A DNA stretch of 64,000 bases from an uncultured Blautia sp. (GTDB taxonomy: Bacteria > Bacillota > Clostridia > Lachnospirales > Lachnospiraceae): NCBI GenBank assembly GCA_900551075.1, contig URVB01000004.1:1-64000 (forward strand). Reading direction: 5' to 3'. This document shows, piece after piece, positions 1 to 7,665 of the stretch. Each line of letters begins with the position of its first letter. Within the stretch, counting starts at the first letter, position 1. Both the position numbers and the translations under genes were made by a program. The notes below the pieces were generated by a model, which saw only the letters and a list, made by a program, of their open reading frames with translations, searched no databases and was not told where the DNA came from.

Positions 1-61
1 CAGCTGGGAGAGCACCTGCCTTACAAGCAGGGGGTCACAGGTTCGAGCCCTGTTGGTCCCA
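1..61 (+). tRNA. tRNA-Val (TAC), 5' end outside the window
   Basis: The D arm remnant, anticodon arm and T arm of a tRNA are present. The seven-base anticodon loop CTTACAA gives anticodon TAC, reading valine GTA. The 3' acceptor strand ends TGGTCCC plus discriminator A; the matching 5' strand (expected GGGACCA-like) lies before base 1. It is the first of six closely spaced tRNA genes, all on the same strand, so they are probably one transcript. Confidence 0.9.
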
Positions 62-66
62 CTAAT

Positions 67-139
67 GCCGACGTGGCTCAATTGGCAGAGCAGCTGACTT
101 GTAATCAGCAGGTTATCGGTTCAAGTCCGATCGTCGGCT
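67..139 (+). tRNA. tRNA-Thr (TGT)
   Basis: Full cloverleaf: acceptor GCCGACG pairs with CGTCGGC, the anticodon stem CTGA/TCAG encloses loop CTTGTAA (anticodon TGT), and the T arm carries GGTTCAAGTCC. It sits 5 bases after tRNA-Val. Confidence 0.95.
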
Positions 140-171
140 CTACTTCAAAGAGTTATCTTAGGAGTTAATAT

Positions 172-253
172 GGAAGGGTTCCCGAGTGGCCAAAGGGGGC
201 AGACTGTAAATCTGTTAGCTACGCTTTCGAAGGTTCGAATCCTTCTCCTTCCA
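172..253 (+). tRNA. tRNA-Tyr (GTA)
   Basis: Acceptor GGAAGGG pairs with the 3' strand ending CTCCTTCC. The anticodon loop CTGTAAA gives GTA, tyrosine. The 82-base length reflects the long variable arm (class II tRNA) expected for bacterial tRNA-Tyr. Confidence 0.95.
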
Positions 254-300
254 TTAGCAATTATAAATTGCTTATAAAATTAATATAGTGTAATTATTGT

Positions 301-374
<74 letters not shown>

Positions 375-397
375 TCTGAAAACTAAATGTTTTCTAT

Positions 398-470
<73 letters not shown>

Positions 471-510
471 TTTGTTATGGACAAACATAGCAAAACGAAT
501 TAAATATTAT

Positions 511-583
511 GGGATATTAGCTCAGTTGGTAGAGCACTTGACTTTTAATCAAGTTGTCCGGGGTTCGAATCCCCGATGCTTCA
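511..583 (+). tRNA. tRNA-Lys (TTT) with mismatched acceptor stem
   Basis: The D arm, the anticodon arm (loop CTTTTAA, anticodon TTT, lysine) and the T arm (CGGGG/CCCCG) are intact. The acceptor stem is not. The 5' strand GGGATAT faces 3' strand ATGCTTC, giving only three Watson-Crick pairs, three G-U wobbles and one A-C mismatch. The expected partner of the 3' strand would be GAAGCAT. Either the 5' or the 3' half has been exchanged by recombination, as can happen when an element integrates at a tRNA, or this is a decaying copy. It is last in the tRNA cluster and is followed by decayed genes. Confidence 0.75.
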
Positions 584-855
584 TTAAAAATGCTGTATTT
601 ATAAGGTTTTACCTTGTAGGTACAGTATTTTTTTGTCTATTTTCCGCAAATCTTTATGTAAAACTGAGGAAAGGTCGATTTTAAACGTTGTCAGATCATA
701 TGGTATTTCTACAATTATTAACGATTTGTATTTATGTGATTGGCTTCTGGAAAAAGAATGATAGGATTGTGAATCACTTTAAAAAAAATGTTTCTGTTTT
801 ATTGTCTACCATATTGCTATAATCTTATTTAGTACAGTATAATGGAGGTTGAGAC

Positions 856-1321
856 ATGTTTGAAGAAGTAAAGGTGCTGACACACAGTAGCATCAAGATC
901 AGTGGAACGAAAACAGTGTATTTTGATCCGTATGAAGTGCAAGTTCATTCAGCCAGGCGGAATGCTGGAATTAAAGGGGCAAATGGTCAAAGCGATACCT
1001 GCCTATAATAAGTTGAAGCCTTTCCATCCGAAGAGCAAGAACTGGATGGGATATCTGCTTACAATGGATGATGTGACTTATTATGTTGCCGGGGATACAG
1101 ATATCACAACGGAGAACCGGGCGGTGAAATGTGATGTGGCACTGGTTCCGGTGGGCGGCAAGTTCACCATGGATTACAAGGATGCTGCCAAGCTGGTGAA
1201 TGAGATACGGCCGCAGCTTGCGGTGCCGACGCATTACGGCAGAGTGGCAGGAAGCTCGGATGACGGGCGGCATTTCGCGGAACTAGTGGACGAAAAGATT
1301 GAAGTAAGAGTAATGATGTAA
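856..1321 (+). pseudogene. metal-dependent hydrolase (UPF0173-like metallo-beta-lactamase fold), internal deletion
   Basis: The start at 856 follows a GGAGG site and encodes MFEEVKVLTHSSIKISG, the usual beginning of the YtkL/UPF0173 metallo-beta-lactamase-fold hydrolases. After about 27 codons the frame breaks near 936-960. A second frame then continues with the family's C-terminal half (IPAYN, FHPKS, YYVAGDTD, LVPVGG, PTHYG) to the stop at 1321. Roughly 60-70 residues are missing, including the HxHxDH metal-binding motif, so the product cannot be active. The 272 bases between tRNA-Lys and this gene hold no other gene that I can recognise. Confidence 0.8.
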
Positions 1322-1356
1322 GATTTTGCAAAAATAAAACAAGGAGGCTTATCACA

Positions 1357-1878
1357 ATGAAGGAAACATTACAGAATCTGAAAACAAGACGGAGCTGCCG
1401 CAAGTATAAGGCAGTGCAGATTACAAAGGAAGAACTGGATACCATTCTGGAAGCCGGCATGTTTGCTCCGACCGGTATGGGAAAGCAAAGCCCTGTTATC
1501 GTGGCTGTTCAGGACAAGGAAACGAGAGATTATCTCTCCAAGCTGAATGCCGGTATTATGGGCACAGATATGGATCCGTTTTATGGAGCACCGACTGTAC
1601 TGGTGGTGCTTTCGGACAGGAGCATCCCGACACATGTGGATGATGGAAACCTGGTAATCGGGAATATACTGAATGCTGCTCATGCTATCGGCGTGGATTC
1701 CTGCTACATTTATCGTGCCAGAGAAGTGTTTAACTCTGATGAGGGCAAGACACTTCTGAAAAAGTGGGGCATTGAAGGCGACTATGAGGGTATTGGAAAT
1801 GTGATTCTTGGATATGGTGTGCCTGAAGGCAAAAAAGAAGCCGCTCCGAGAAAAGAAAATTATATCGTGAGAGTTTAA
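1357..1878 (+). CDS. nitroreductase family protein
   Basis: A 173-residue flavoprotein of the nitroreductase fold, predicted to use FMN and NAD(P)H to reduce nitro compounds, quinones or similar acceptors in the cytoplasm. The N-terminus shows the family pattern RRSCRKYK at residues 11-18, where basic residues contact FMN phosphate. FAPTGMGKQSP (about 36-46) and the late GYGVPEGKK segment are also typical. Length is normal for the short nitroreductases. The AAGGAGG site sits about 10 bases before the ATG. It lies between two decayed genes, and the true substrate cannot be read from sequence. Confidence 0.88.
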   Translation: MKETLQNLKTRRSCRKYKAVQITKEELDTILEAGMFAPTGMGKQSPVIVAVQDKETRDYLSKLNAGIMGTDMDPFYGAPTVLVVLSDRSIPTHVDDGNLVIGNILNAAHAIGVDSCYIYRAREVFNSDEGKTLLKKWGIEGDYEGIGNVILGYGVPEGKKEAAPRKENYIVRV

Positions 1879-2030
1879 GCTTGTAAAAAAATTGTATGTA
1901 TTACCTCAAAATTGAATATGCCATACACATAAGCTCCCAGGGGCATCCACCTCTGAGGGCTTATTTTATGCGGCTTTTCTGGTAGGGGGTTGAAGGAATT
2001 GAAGAGGCTGAACCGGAAGCCGTCGAACCA

Positions 2031-2327
2031 GTCCGAAGAAACGGGATCCGCAAGGCGATAGACGATGGAATTGCCACACGCGAAGAAATCTTTGTGACCT
2101 CTATGAATCATGAGGTGGTCATTCAGGAGATTGCAGATGCCCAAGGGAAAACGGGAGCACAGATTATCATCAGATGGCATCTTCAGGCGGGTTATATTGC
2201 AATCGCCGGTTTAAGCAATCAGGAGCACATTGCAGAGAATTTTGATGTGTTCGATTTTGAATTGACGGACGAAGAAATGAAAGCGATAGAAAATCTGGAT
2301 TCCGGGGAGCGGTATGAGAGCTGGTAG
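2031..2327 (+). pseudogene. aldo/keto reductase, C-terminal remnant
   Basis: Reading the frame upstream of a GTG at 2094 gives NGIRKAIDDGIATREEIF, the region just before strand beta-3 of an aldo/keto reductase. It then jumps to the C-terminal NADPH-binding part (GKTGAQIIIRWHLQAG, IAGLSNQEHIAENFDVFDF, LTDEEM). The N-terminal barrel strands with the catalytic Asp and Tyr, and the central lysine and histidine segments, are absent. It is therefore a remnant deleted both upstream and internally. Low-complexity sequence of no clear origin fills 1879-2030. Confidence 0.75.
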
Positions 2328-2360
2328 AAAAATAGAAAGATGTTTTGCTGGAGGTGTGTC

Positions 2361-2411
2361 ATGCAATATCGAATCAATAAACGAACCGGCGATAGAATCA
2401 GCGTAATTTGA
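2361..2411 (+). pseudogene. orphan 5' fragment duplicating the aldo/keto reductase gene at 6574
   Basis: An ATG with its own GGAGG-type site opens a 16-codon frame, MQYRINKRTGDRISVI, then a TGA. It matches the first 16 residues of the gene at 6574 in all but residue 2 (Q for E). The homology stops at the codon where the stop and a terminator follow. It is a truncated duplicate, or what is left after an intergenic deletion. Confidence 0.8.
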
Positions 2412-2423
2412 TTTGAAAAAAAG

Positions 2424-2447
2424 GAATCGGACAGCCGATTCTTTTTT
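2424..2447 (+). terminator. rho-independent terminator
   Basis: Stem GAATCGG/CCGATTC with loop ACAG is followed by TTTTTT. It closes the decayed upstream block just before the MerR promoter. Confidence 0.85.
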
Positions 2448-2468
2448 CTTAAAAAATTCAAAAAGACA

Positions 2469-2499
2469 TTGACTTGGAGTGAACTCCAAGTTGTATAAT
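2469..2499 (+). promoter_or_regulatory. MerR-type promoter with operator dyad
   Basis: A -35 TTGACT (2469-2474) and a perfect -10 TATAAT (2494-2499) are separated by 19 bp, the overlong spacer typical of MerR-family targets. The spacer holds a perfect 8-bp dyad, CTTGGAGT-GA-ACTCCAAG (2473-2490), where a MerR dimer would bind and twist the DNA. The gene right downstream encodes a MerR-family protein, so autoregulation is the simplest reading, with control of the downstream redox genes. Confidence 0.9.
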
Positions 2500-2533
2500 C
2501 CATAATATGGTGCATATGAAGAGGAGGAGTTCC

Positions 2534-2911
2534 ATGACCATCAAAGAAGTTTGCGAAAAATACGATTTGACACCGGATACCCTGCGATACTATGAGCGTG
2601 TCGGCATGATTCCGCCGGTGACAAGAACGGCAGGCGGAATCCGTGATTATCAGGAAGAAGATATCAAGTGGGTGGAGCTTGCAAAGTGCATGCGGTCAGC
2701 AGGTCTTCCTGTAGAAGCGATGATTGAGTATCTAAAGCTCTATCAACAGGGTGATGGGACGATTCCTGCGCAGCTGACTCTATTAAAGGGACAGATGGAA
2801 ATTCTAAAGGAACAGCATATGCAGATAAAAAACACGATGGAGCGCCTGCAGTATAAGATAGACAAGTATGAAGAAGCTGTAAAGAACGGAAAACTGGAGT
2901 GGAAAAAGTAA
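2534..2911 (+). CDS. MerR family transcriptional regulator
   Basis: A 125-residue regulator. The N-terminus TIKEVCEKYDLTPDTLRYYE is the MerR winged helix-turn-helix with the signature LRYYER at about residues 15-20. A dimerising coiled coil follows (about 75-115). There is no C-terminal metal-site cysteine cluster, so it resembles the stress or aldehyde-responsive YhdM/AdhR-like group rather than metal sensors. I chose the ATG at 2534, 6 bases after GAGGAGGAG; an in-frame ATG at 2507 lies before that site and gives no extra homology. It is followed after 16 bp by an aldo/keto reductase, probably co-transcribed and regulated through the dyad at 2473-2490. Confidence 0.92.
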   Translation: MTIKEVCEKYDLTPDTLRYYERVGMIPPVTRTAGGIRDYQEEDIKWVELAKCMRSAGLPVEAMIEYLKLYQQGDGTIPAQLTLLKGQMEILKEQHMQIKNTMERLQYKIDKYEEAVKNGKLEWKK

Positions 2912-2927
2912 AGGAGGACATTTTGCT

Positions 2928-4043
2928 ATGGCATATTTAGGTGAAGAAATCAGAAAGCTTGGGTTTGGGCTGATGCGTCTGCCGATGAAGGGTGATGTGA
3001 TTGATGTGGAACAGACGAAGGAAATGGTGGATCTGTTCATGAATGCCGGATTTACTTATTTTGATACTGCATGGGCGTATGCCGGGAGCGAGGATGCTAT
3101 CCGGCAGGCGCTGGTAGAGCGGTATCCGAGGGAAAAATTTCAACTTGCCACGAAGAATGCAGCATGGATCAACTGCAAGACCAGAGAGGAAGCAATCGCA
3201 CAGTTTGATACATCTCTGAAACAGACAGGGGCAAGATATTTTGATTTTTATCTGCTCCATAATCTTGGCGAAGGCCGTACAAAGTTCTTTGATAATTTTG
3301 ACTTATGGAACTGGATAGCGGAGAAGAAGGCAGAGGGCAAAATCAGACATATGGGATTTTCGTTCCATTCCACGCCGGAGGAACTGGACCAGATACTGAC
3401 AGCTCATCCGGAAATGGAATTTGTGCAACTGCAGATTAACTATGCGGATTGGGACAATCCGGCTATTCAGTCGAAAGGCTGTTATGAGGTGGCAAGAAAG
3501 CATGGGAAGTCTGTGATCATTATGGAACCCGTCAAAGGCGGTATGCTTGCAAATCCGCCGGAGTCTGTGCAGAAGATTTTTAAGGCGGCGGAGCCGGACA
3601 GTTCCATTGCATCCTGGGCAATCCGTTTTGCGGCAAATCTGGACGGAGTAATTACGGTGCTTTCCGGTATGAGCAATGTGGAACAGATGAAAGACAATCT
3701 GTCTTATATGAAGAGCTTTGCAGGTCTTACGGAGAAACAAAAGGAGACGCTTGCCGCTGCTCAGGAGGAAATGAAAAGGATACCGCTGATTCCGTGTACA
3801 ACCTGCAATTATTGTGCGAAGGTCTGCCCGATGAATATCGGTATTTCAGGTTCCTTTACGGCAATGAATTACCTGACACTGTATTCTGACCTTGCAGCGG
3901 CGAAGCACCAGGAGGGATGGCTTGTTGCAGGACATGGCAGAAAGCGTGCTTCAGAATGTATCAAATGCGGCAAATGTGAGCAGGTATGTCCGCAGCATAT
4001 TTCCATCAGAGATGAACTGGAAAAGGTCGCAAATGCAATATAA
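2928..4043 (+). CDS. aldo/keto reductase with C-terminal 4Fe-4S ferredoxin domain
   Basis: A 371-residue predicted oxidoreductase. Residues 1-270 form an aldo/keto reductase barrel with the catalytic tetrad visible: Asp and Tyr in YFDTAWAYAG, Lys in LATKNA, His in LLHNL. The C-terminus adds two cysteine clusters, CTTCNYCAKVC (about 290-300) and CIKCGKCEQVC (about 344-354), each able to bind a 4Fe-4S cluster. Electrons may therefore pass between the barrel and a flavodoxin or ferredoxin; a flavodoxin gene follows after only 14 bp. The RBS AAGGAGG precedes the ATG. Likely part of the MerR-controlled operon. Substrate unknown. Confidence 0.92.
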   Translation: MAYLGEEIRKLGFGLMRLPMKGDVIDVEQTKEMVDLFMNAGFTYFDTAWAYAGSEDAIRQALVERYPREKFQLATKNAAWINCKTREEAIAQFDTSLKQTGARYFDFYLLHNLGEGRTKFFDNFDLWNWIAEKKAEGKIRHMGFSFHSTPEELDQILTAHPEMEFVQLQINYADWDNPAIQSKGCYEVARKHGKSVIIMEPVKGGMLANPPESVQKIFKAAEPDSSIASWAIRFAANLDGVITVLSGMSNVEQMKDNLSYMKSFAGLTEKQKETLAAAQEEMKRIPLIPCTTCNYCAKVCPMNIGISGSFTAMNYLTLYSDLAAAKHQEGWLVAGHGRKRASECIKCGKCEQVCPQHISIRDELEKVANAI

Positions 4044-4057
4044 AGGAGGAAATCACG

Positions 4058-4558
4058 ATGCCAAAACTGGTAGCGTTTTATTCAAGAGCAGATGAAAATT
4101 ATTTTGGAGGAGCCTACAGATATATTGAGGTTGGCAATACCGAGAAAGCAGCGAAGATGATTGCAGAGCTAACTGGAGCGGATTTGTTCAAGATAGAGCA
4201 GAGAGTTCCTTATGCTAAGGATTACAATACCTGCATTGACCAGGCAAAGAAAGACAAACAGGCAGGAGCAAGACCGGAACTTGTGAGTATGCCGGAAAAC
4301 CTGGATGCCTATGACGATATTTATTTGTGCTATCCGAACTACTGGGGGACTATGCCGCTGGCTGTTTACACCTTTCTGGAAACATTTAGCTGGGAAGGAA
4401 AGACAATCCATCCGCTTTGTACGCATGAAGGAAGCGGGCTTTCCGGTACGGAAAGAGATATTGCAAAGGCGGCAAAGGGAGCGAAGGTAGGTAAAGGGCT
4501 TGCCATCTGCGGAAGCTCTGTAGATGGGGCAAAGAAAATGATAGAAGGCTGGATATAG
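4058..4558 (+). CDS. flavodoxin
   Basis: A 166-residue flavodoxin of the Flavodoxin_4 group, an FMN-binding soluble electron carrier. Visible features are the N-terminal strand LVAFYSRADENYFGG, which starts the phosphate-binding loop, YLCYPNYWGTMP around the isoalloxazine-binding loop, and the late SGLSGTERDI segment. It is translationally close to the preceding aldo/keto reductase (AAAGGAGG before its ATG), which makes it that enzyme's probable redox partner. Confidence 0.9.
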   Translation: MPKLVAFYSRADENYFGGAYRYIEVGNTEKAAKMIAELTGADLFKIEQRVPYAKDYNTCIDQAKKDKQAGARPELVSMPENLDAYDDIYLCYPNYWGTMPLAVYTFLETFSWEGKTIHPLCTHEGSGLSGTERDIAKAAKGAKVGKGLAICGSSVDGAKKMIEGWI

Positions 4559-4569
4559 TTTGACAGCTT

Positions 4570-4809
4570 ATGGAAGCAGAGGAACTGATAAGGAACACAT
4601 ATTATGATATGTATAAGGCTATGATTGAAAAGGATGCTATATGCCTGCGGAGGATTTTGTCGGAGGATTTCTTTTTGCTTCATATGACGGGAATGCGTCA
4701 GTAAAAGGCACAGAGTATTACGGCAATACAGGACGGCACATTAAATTACTATTCTGCAGAGCATAAAAATGTTACCATACGGATTTTTGAAAAAGAACCG
4801 CTGAGATAG
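4570..4809 (+). pseudogene. NTF2-like/SnoaL-fold protein with premature stop
   Basis: The frame from ATG 4570 reads MEAEELIRNTYYDMYKAMIE and continues to HMTGMRQ, the start of a DUF4440/SnoaL-like NTF2-fold protein. A TAA (4702-4704) interrupts it. The same frame resumes with IQDGTLNYYSAEHKNVTIRI and ends at TAG 4807, far short of the usual 110-130 residues. It is a stop-interrupted and truncated gene. Such proteins are often ligand-binding partners next to aldo/keto reductases. Confidence 0.7.
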
Positions 4810-4846
4810 TACGAATGGTGGAAACGGTAAAGCATGGAGAAGGATT

Positions 4847-5390
4847 ATGAAGTATATCAATTCTGGAAATTCTGACTTAAGAGTATCCTGCATCTGTATG
4901 GGATGCATGGGATTTGGGGATGCCGCAATCGGGCAGCACAGCTGTATCTGGAAGCTTTGGCAGATGCGGTAAAAGAGGGAAAAGTGCGGCAGGCAGACTT
5001 TCCGGACGTCTGGGGGGAAACATCAAAGCGTCTTATGGAGGACAGCTATGCAAAATTCAAATATGATGCCATGGCTGACGAGGACGGAAAAATCATAATA
5101 AGAATTGCCGAGCATGCAGATAAGCACCAGGTTTCCATGACAGAGATTTCGCTTGCATGGCTTCTGACGAAAGCAGAATCACCGGTGGTGGGTGCAACGA
5201 AGCTGTCCCATATGGAAGGAGCGGCAAAGGCGGCGGAGCTTATGCTTGCACCAGAGGAAATGCACGGTGCTTTACCGGACAGATGGTTTTCTCATCTGGC
5301 GGTTGAGGTGCCGGGGGAAAATGGCAGTAATGAGTGGTCAGAGCCGGTGGATGATGAAATGTATGGTAAATCGGTGTCGAGGAGGTTTTA
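4847..5390 (+). pseudogene. aldo/keto reductase with large internal deletions
   Basis: The start at 4847 encodes MKYINSGNSDLRVSCICMG followed by GFGDAAIGQHS, the N-terminus of a YajO-like aldo/keto reductase. The frame then shifts (about 4950) to EALADAVKEGKVR, normally around residue 150, and jumps again to GETSKRLMEDSYAKFKYDA and SLAWLLTKAESPVVGATKL, the C-terminal cofactor site. Most of the barrel, including the catalytic Tyr, Lys and His, is gone. The last frame runs on to a stop at 5466 inside the next gene, so the original stop is lost as well. Confidence 0.8.
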
Positions 5391-5392
5391 TA

Positions 5393-6010
5393 ATGAAGGT
5401 ATTACTGGTCAACGGAAGTCCTCATGCAGAGGGAAATACCTATGTGGCATTAAACGAGATGATTAAGGTGTTTGAGCAGGAGGGTGTTGAAATAACATTA
5501 CTCCAAATTGGAAACAAGGATATTCGCGGCTGTATCGCCTGCCGGTCCTGTGCAAAGACGGGCAAGTGCGTATTTGATGACGCAGTAAATGAAGCTGCAA
5601 AACTCTTTGAGGAAGCTGATGGTCTGGTGATTGGAAGCCCGGTATATTATGCTTCTGCCAATCCGACATTGGTAGCATTCCTTGACAGACTTTTTTTCAG
5701 TACACATTTTAATAAGACGATGAAGGTAGGGGCAGCGGTGGCGGCGGCAAGGCGCGGCGGATTGACGGCAACCTATGATGAACTGAACAAATTTTTTGGT
5801 ATCTCTGGAATGCCGATAGCGTCAGGACAGTATTGGAACGGAATTCATGGACGGGAAATCGGGGAAGCCATGCAGGATGAGGAAGGCTTGCAGATAATGC
5901 GGACGCTTGCTAAGAATATGACTTTTCTCATGAAATCAATCGCGCTCGGTAAAGAACAGTACGGATTACCGGAGAAAGAGCAGGTTATTTATACGAACAT
6001 GATTAGATAG
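5393..6010 (+). CDS. flavodoxin-fold NADPH-dependent FMN reductase, iron-sulfur flavoprotein type
   Basis: A 205-residue protein starting MKVLLVNGSPHAEGNT, the FMN-phosphate loop of the FMN reductase/iron-sulfur flavoprotein family. The compact cysteine motif CIACRSCAKTGKC at about residues 45-57 is the cluster-binding signature of Isf-like proteins. GSPVYYASANPT follows as the second flavin loop. The ATG at 5393 is preceded by GAGGAGG. A frame open upstream belongs to the decayed neighbour and is not part of this gene. It probably moves electrons between NAD(P)H or ferredoxin and an acceptor in the same pathway as the adjacent reductases. Confidence 0.9.
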   Translation: MKVLLVNGSPHAEGNTYVALNEMIKVFEQEGVEITLLQIGNKDIRGCIACRSCAKTGKCVFDDAVNEAAKLFEEADGLVIGSPVYYASANPTLVAFLDRLFFSTHFNKTMKVGAAVAAARRGGLTATYDELNKFFGISGMPIASGQYWNGIHGREIGEAMQDEEGLQIMRTLAKNMTFLMKSIALGKEQYGLPEKEQVIYTNMIR

Positions 6011-6022
6011 GAGTAATAGTAC

Positions 6023-6559
6023 ATGAAAATTTTAGTATTGGAGAGCAGCGGAAACAGAAAAGGCTCGTCAAATATGCTTGCGGGTGAATTCATCCGCGGC
6101 GCAAAAGAGAACGGACATGAGATCAAAGAATTTGATGTAATACATAGTAAAATTGGCGATTGCCTTGGTTGTGGTGCCTGTGGTATGAACGGTGCTTGTG
6201 TACAAAAGGATGATTATGAGCTGAAGCTGAAAGGGCTGATTAAAGAGACGGATATGCTGGTGTTTGTTATGCCGGTATATTATTACAACTGGCCGTCCCA
6301 GCTCAAGAAGGTAGTTGACCGATTTTACAGCTTTACAACGGAACTGTCCGGAATGCGTAAGAAAACGGTGCTTTTGTCCGCAGCATGGGATTCAACGGTG
6401 GAATCCTTTGAGGTGGTGGAGACATATTATAACAGGATTTGCGATTATATGCGTTTTGAAGACTGCGGCAGAGTAATCGGAGTGGGATGCGGTACACCGT
6501 CGATGACAAAAAGTACGGACTTTCCGGAACAGGCATATCAGCTCGGAAAGAGCATTTAG
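6023..6559 (+). CDS. flavodoxin family protein, iron-sulfur flavoprotein type
   Basis: A 178-residue paralogue of the preceding gene, 12 bp downstream of it. MKILVLESSGNRKGSSNML is the flavin-phosphate loop. CLGCGACGMNGAC (about 49-61) is again the compact Cx2Cx2Cx5C motif. MPVYYYNWPSQLKKVVDRFY is the second flavin-contact loop plus helix. The C-terminal part is shorter than in Isf. It is followed 14 bp later by an aldo/keto reductase with two ferredoxin-like cysteine clusters, so this pair mirrors the reductase-flavodoxin pair at 2928-4558. Confidence 0.88.
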   Translation: MKILVLESSGNRKGSSNMLAGEFIRGAKENGHEIKEFDVIHSKIGDCLGCGACGMNGACVQKDDYELKLKGLIKETDMLVFVMPVYYYNWPSQLKKVVDRFYSFTTELSGMRKKTVLLSAAWDSTVESFEVVETYYNRICDYMRFEDCGRVIGVGCGTPSMTKSTDFPEQAYQLGKSI

Positions 6560-6573
6560 CAGGGAGGTTTTCT

Positions 6574-7665
6574 ATGGAATATCGAATCAATAAACGGACC
6601 GGCGACAGAATCAGCGTCATCGGTTTTGGAACTTCTTATATTGCAGAGGCGAAGGAAAAGGAAGCAGTTGCAGCCATTCGCAGAGCCTATGAGGGCGGCG
6701 TAAATTATTATGATCTGGCTACCGCGGATGCAAAGACATTTCCATATTTTGTAAAGGCGCTTGAGGGAATCAGGGAAAATGTTATGCTGCAGGTGCATTT
6801 CGGCGCCAATTATGAGACCGGAGAATATGGATGGACTACGGATGCAGAGATCATCAAAAGACAGATTGACTGGCAATTAAAGAATTTGAAAACAGACTAC
6901 ATAGATTACGGCTTCATACATTGCCTGGATGAAATCTCTGATTGGGAGCAATATCAGAGAAATGGAGCTTATGCATATCTTTTGAAGATGAAAGAGGAAG
7001 GCGTGGTAAGGCATATCGGACTGTCTTCCCATACTCCGGCAACGATTCACAGGGTTCTGGATGAAGCTCCGGTGGATATGCTGATGTTTTCCGTGAATCC
7101 GGGCTATGATTATCAGAAAGGCGATTATGCAAAGGGCTCCGTGGACGAGCGGACTTCTATTTATCAGAGATGTGAGAAAGAAGGCATTGGTATTTCTGTA
7201 ATGAAGCCGTTTTCCGGCGGCCAGATGCTGGATGCAAAAATATCCCCATTCGGGCAGGCTCTTACCGTTTATCAGTGCCTGCAATATGCCCTGGATAAGC
7301 CGGGAGTGCTGACGGTGTTGCCGGGGATGAGCAGCGTGGAGCAGGCGGAGATGCTGCTGCGCTTTTTTGAGGTTCCGGAGGAAGAACGGGATTATTCCAT
7401 CATTGGTTCCTTCAAACCAGCGCAGGCGGTGGGAAAATGCGTGTATTGTAATCACTGTAAGCCTTGCCCGAAGGGGATTGATATCGGCACGGTAAACAAG
7501 TATTATGACTTGGCTCGGAACGGAGATACCATGGCGAAGCAGCATTATAAGGGGCTTGATGTTCATGCAGACGCCTGTGTGCAATGCGGGCATTGTAACA
7601 GCCGCTGTCCGTTTGAAGTGGATCAGAAGAAGCGGATGAAAGAAATCGCAGCGTATTTTGGTTAG
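6574..7665 (+). CDS. aldo/keto reductase-like protein with 4Fe-4S domain, catalytic tetrad altered
   Basis: A 363-residue protein with an aldo/keto reductase barrel followed by two cysteine clusters, CVYCNHCKPC (about 289-298) and CVQCGHCNSRC (about 332-342). The barrel keeps Asp in YYDLATADA and His in GFIHCLDE. The catalytic Tyr position, five residues after the Asp, is an Asp, and the Lys position in VMLQVHFGA is a His. It may be an electron-transfer or binding protein rather than a classical carbonyl reductase. The start at 6574 is set by AGGGAGG; a longer frame from 6487 overlaps the previous gene. Its first 16 codons are duplicated at 2361. Confidence 0.88.
   Translation: MEYRINKRTGDRISVIGFGTSYIAEAKEKEAVAAIRRAYEGGVNYYDLATADAKTFPYFVKALEGIRENVMLQVHFGANYETGEYGWTTDAEIIKRQIDWQLKNLKTDYIDYGFIHCLDEISDWEQYQRNGAYAYLLKMKEEGVVRHIGLSSHTPATIHRVLDEAPVDMLMFSVNPGYDYQKGDYAKGSVDERTSIYQRCEKEGIGISVMKPFSGGQMLDAKISPFGQALTVYQCLQYALDKPGVLTVLPGMSSVEQAEMLLRFFEVPEEERDYSIIGSFKPAQAVGKCVYCNHCKPCPKGIDIGTVNKYYDLARNGDTMAKQHYKGLDVHADACVQCGHCNSRCPFEVDQKKRMKEIAAYFG

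Noticed and set aside
6877..7593. 238-codon minus-strand frame
   Set aside because: Antisense to the Fe-S aldo/keto reductase; no family features.
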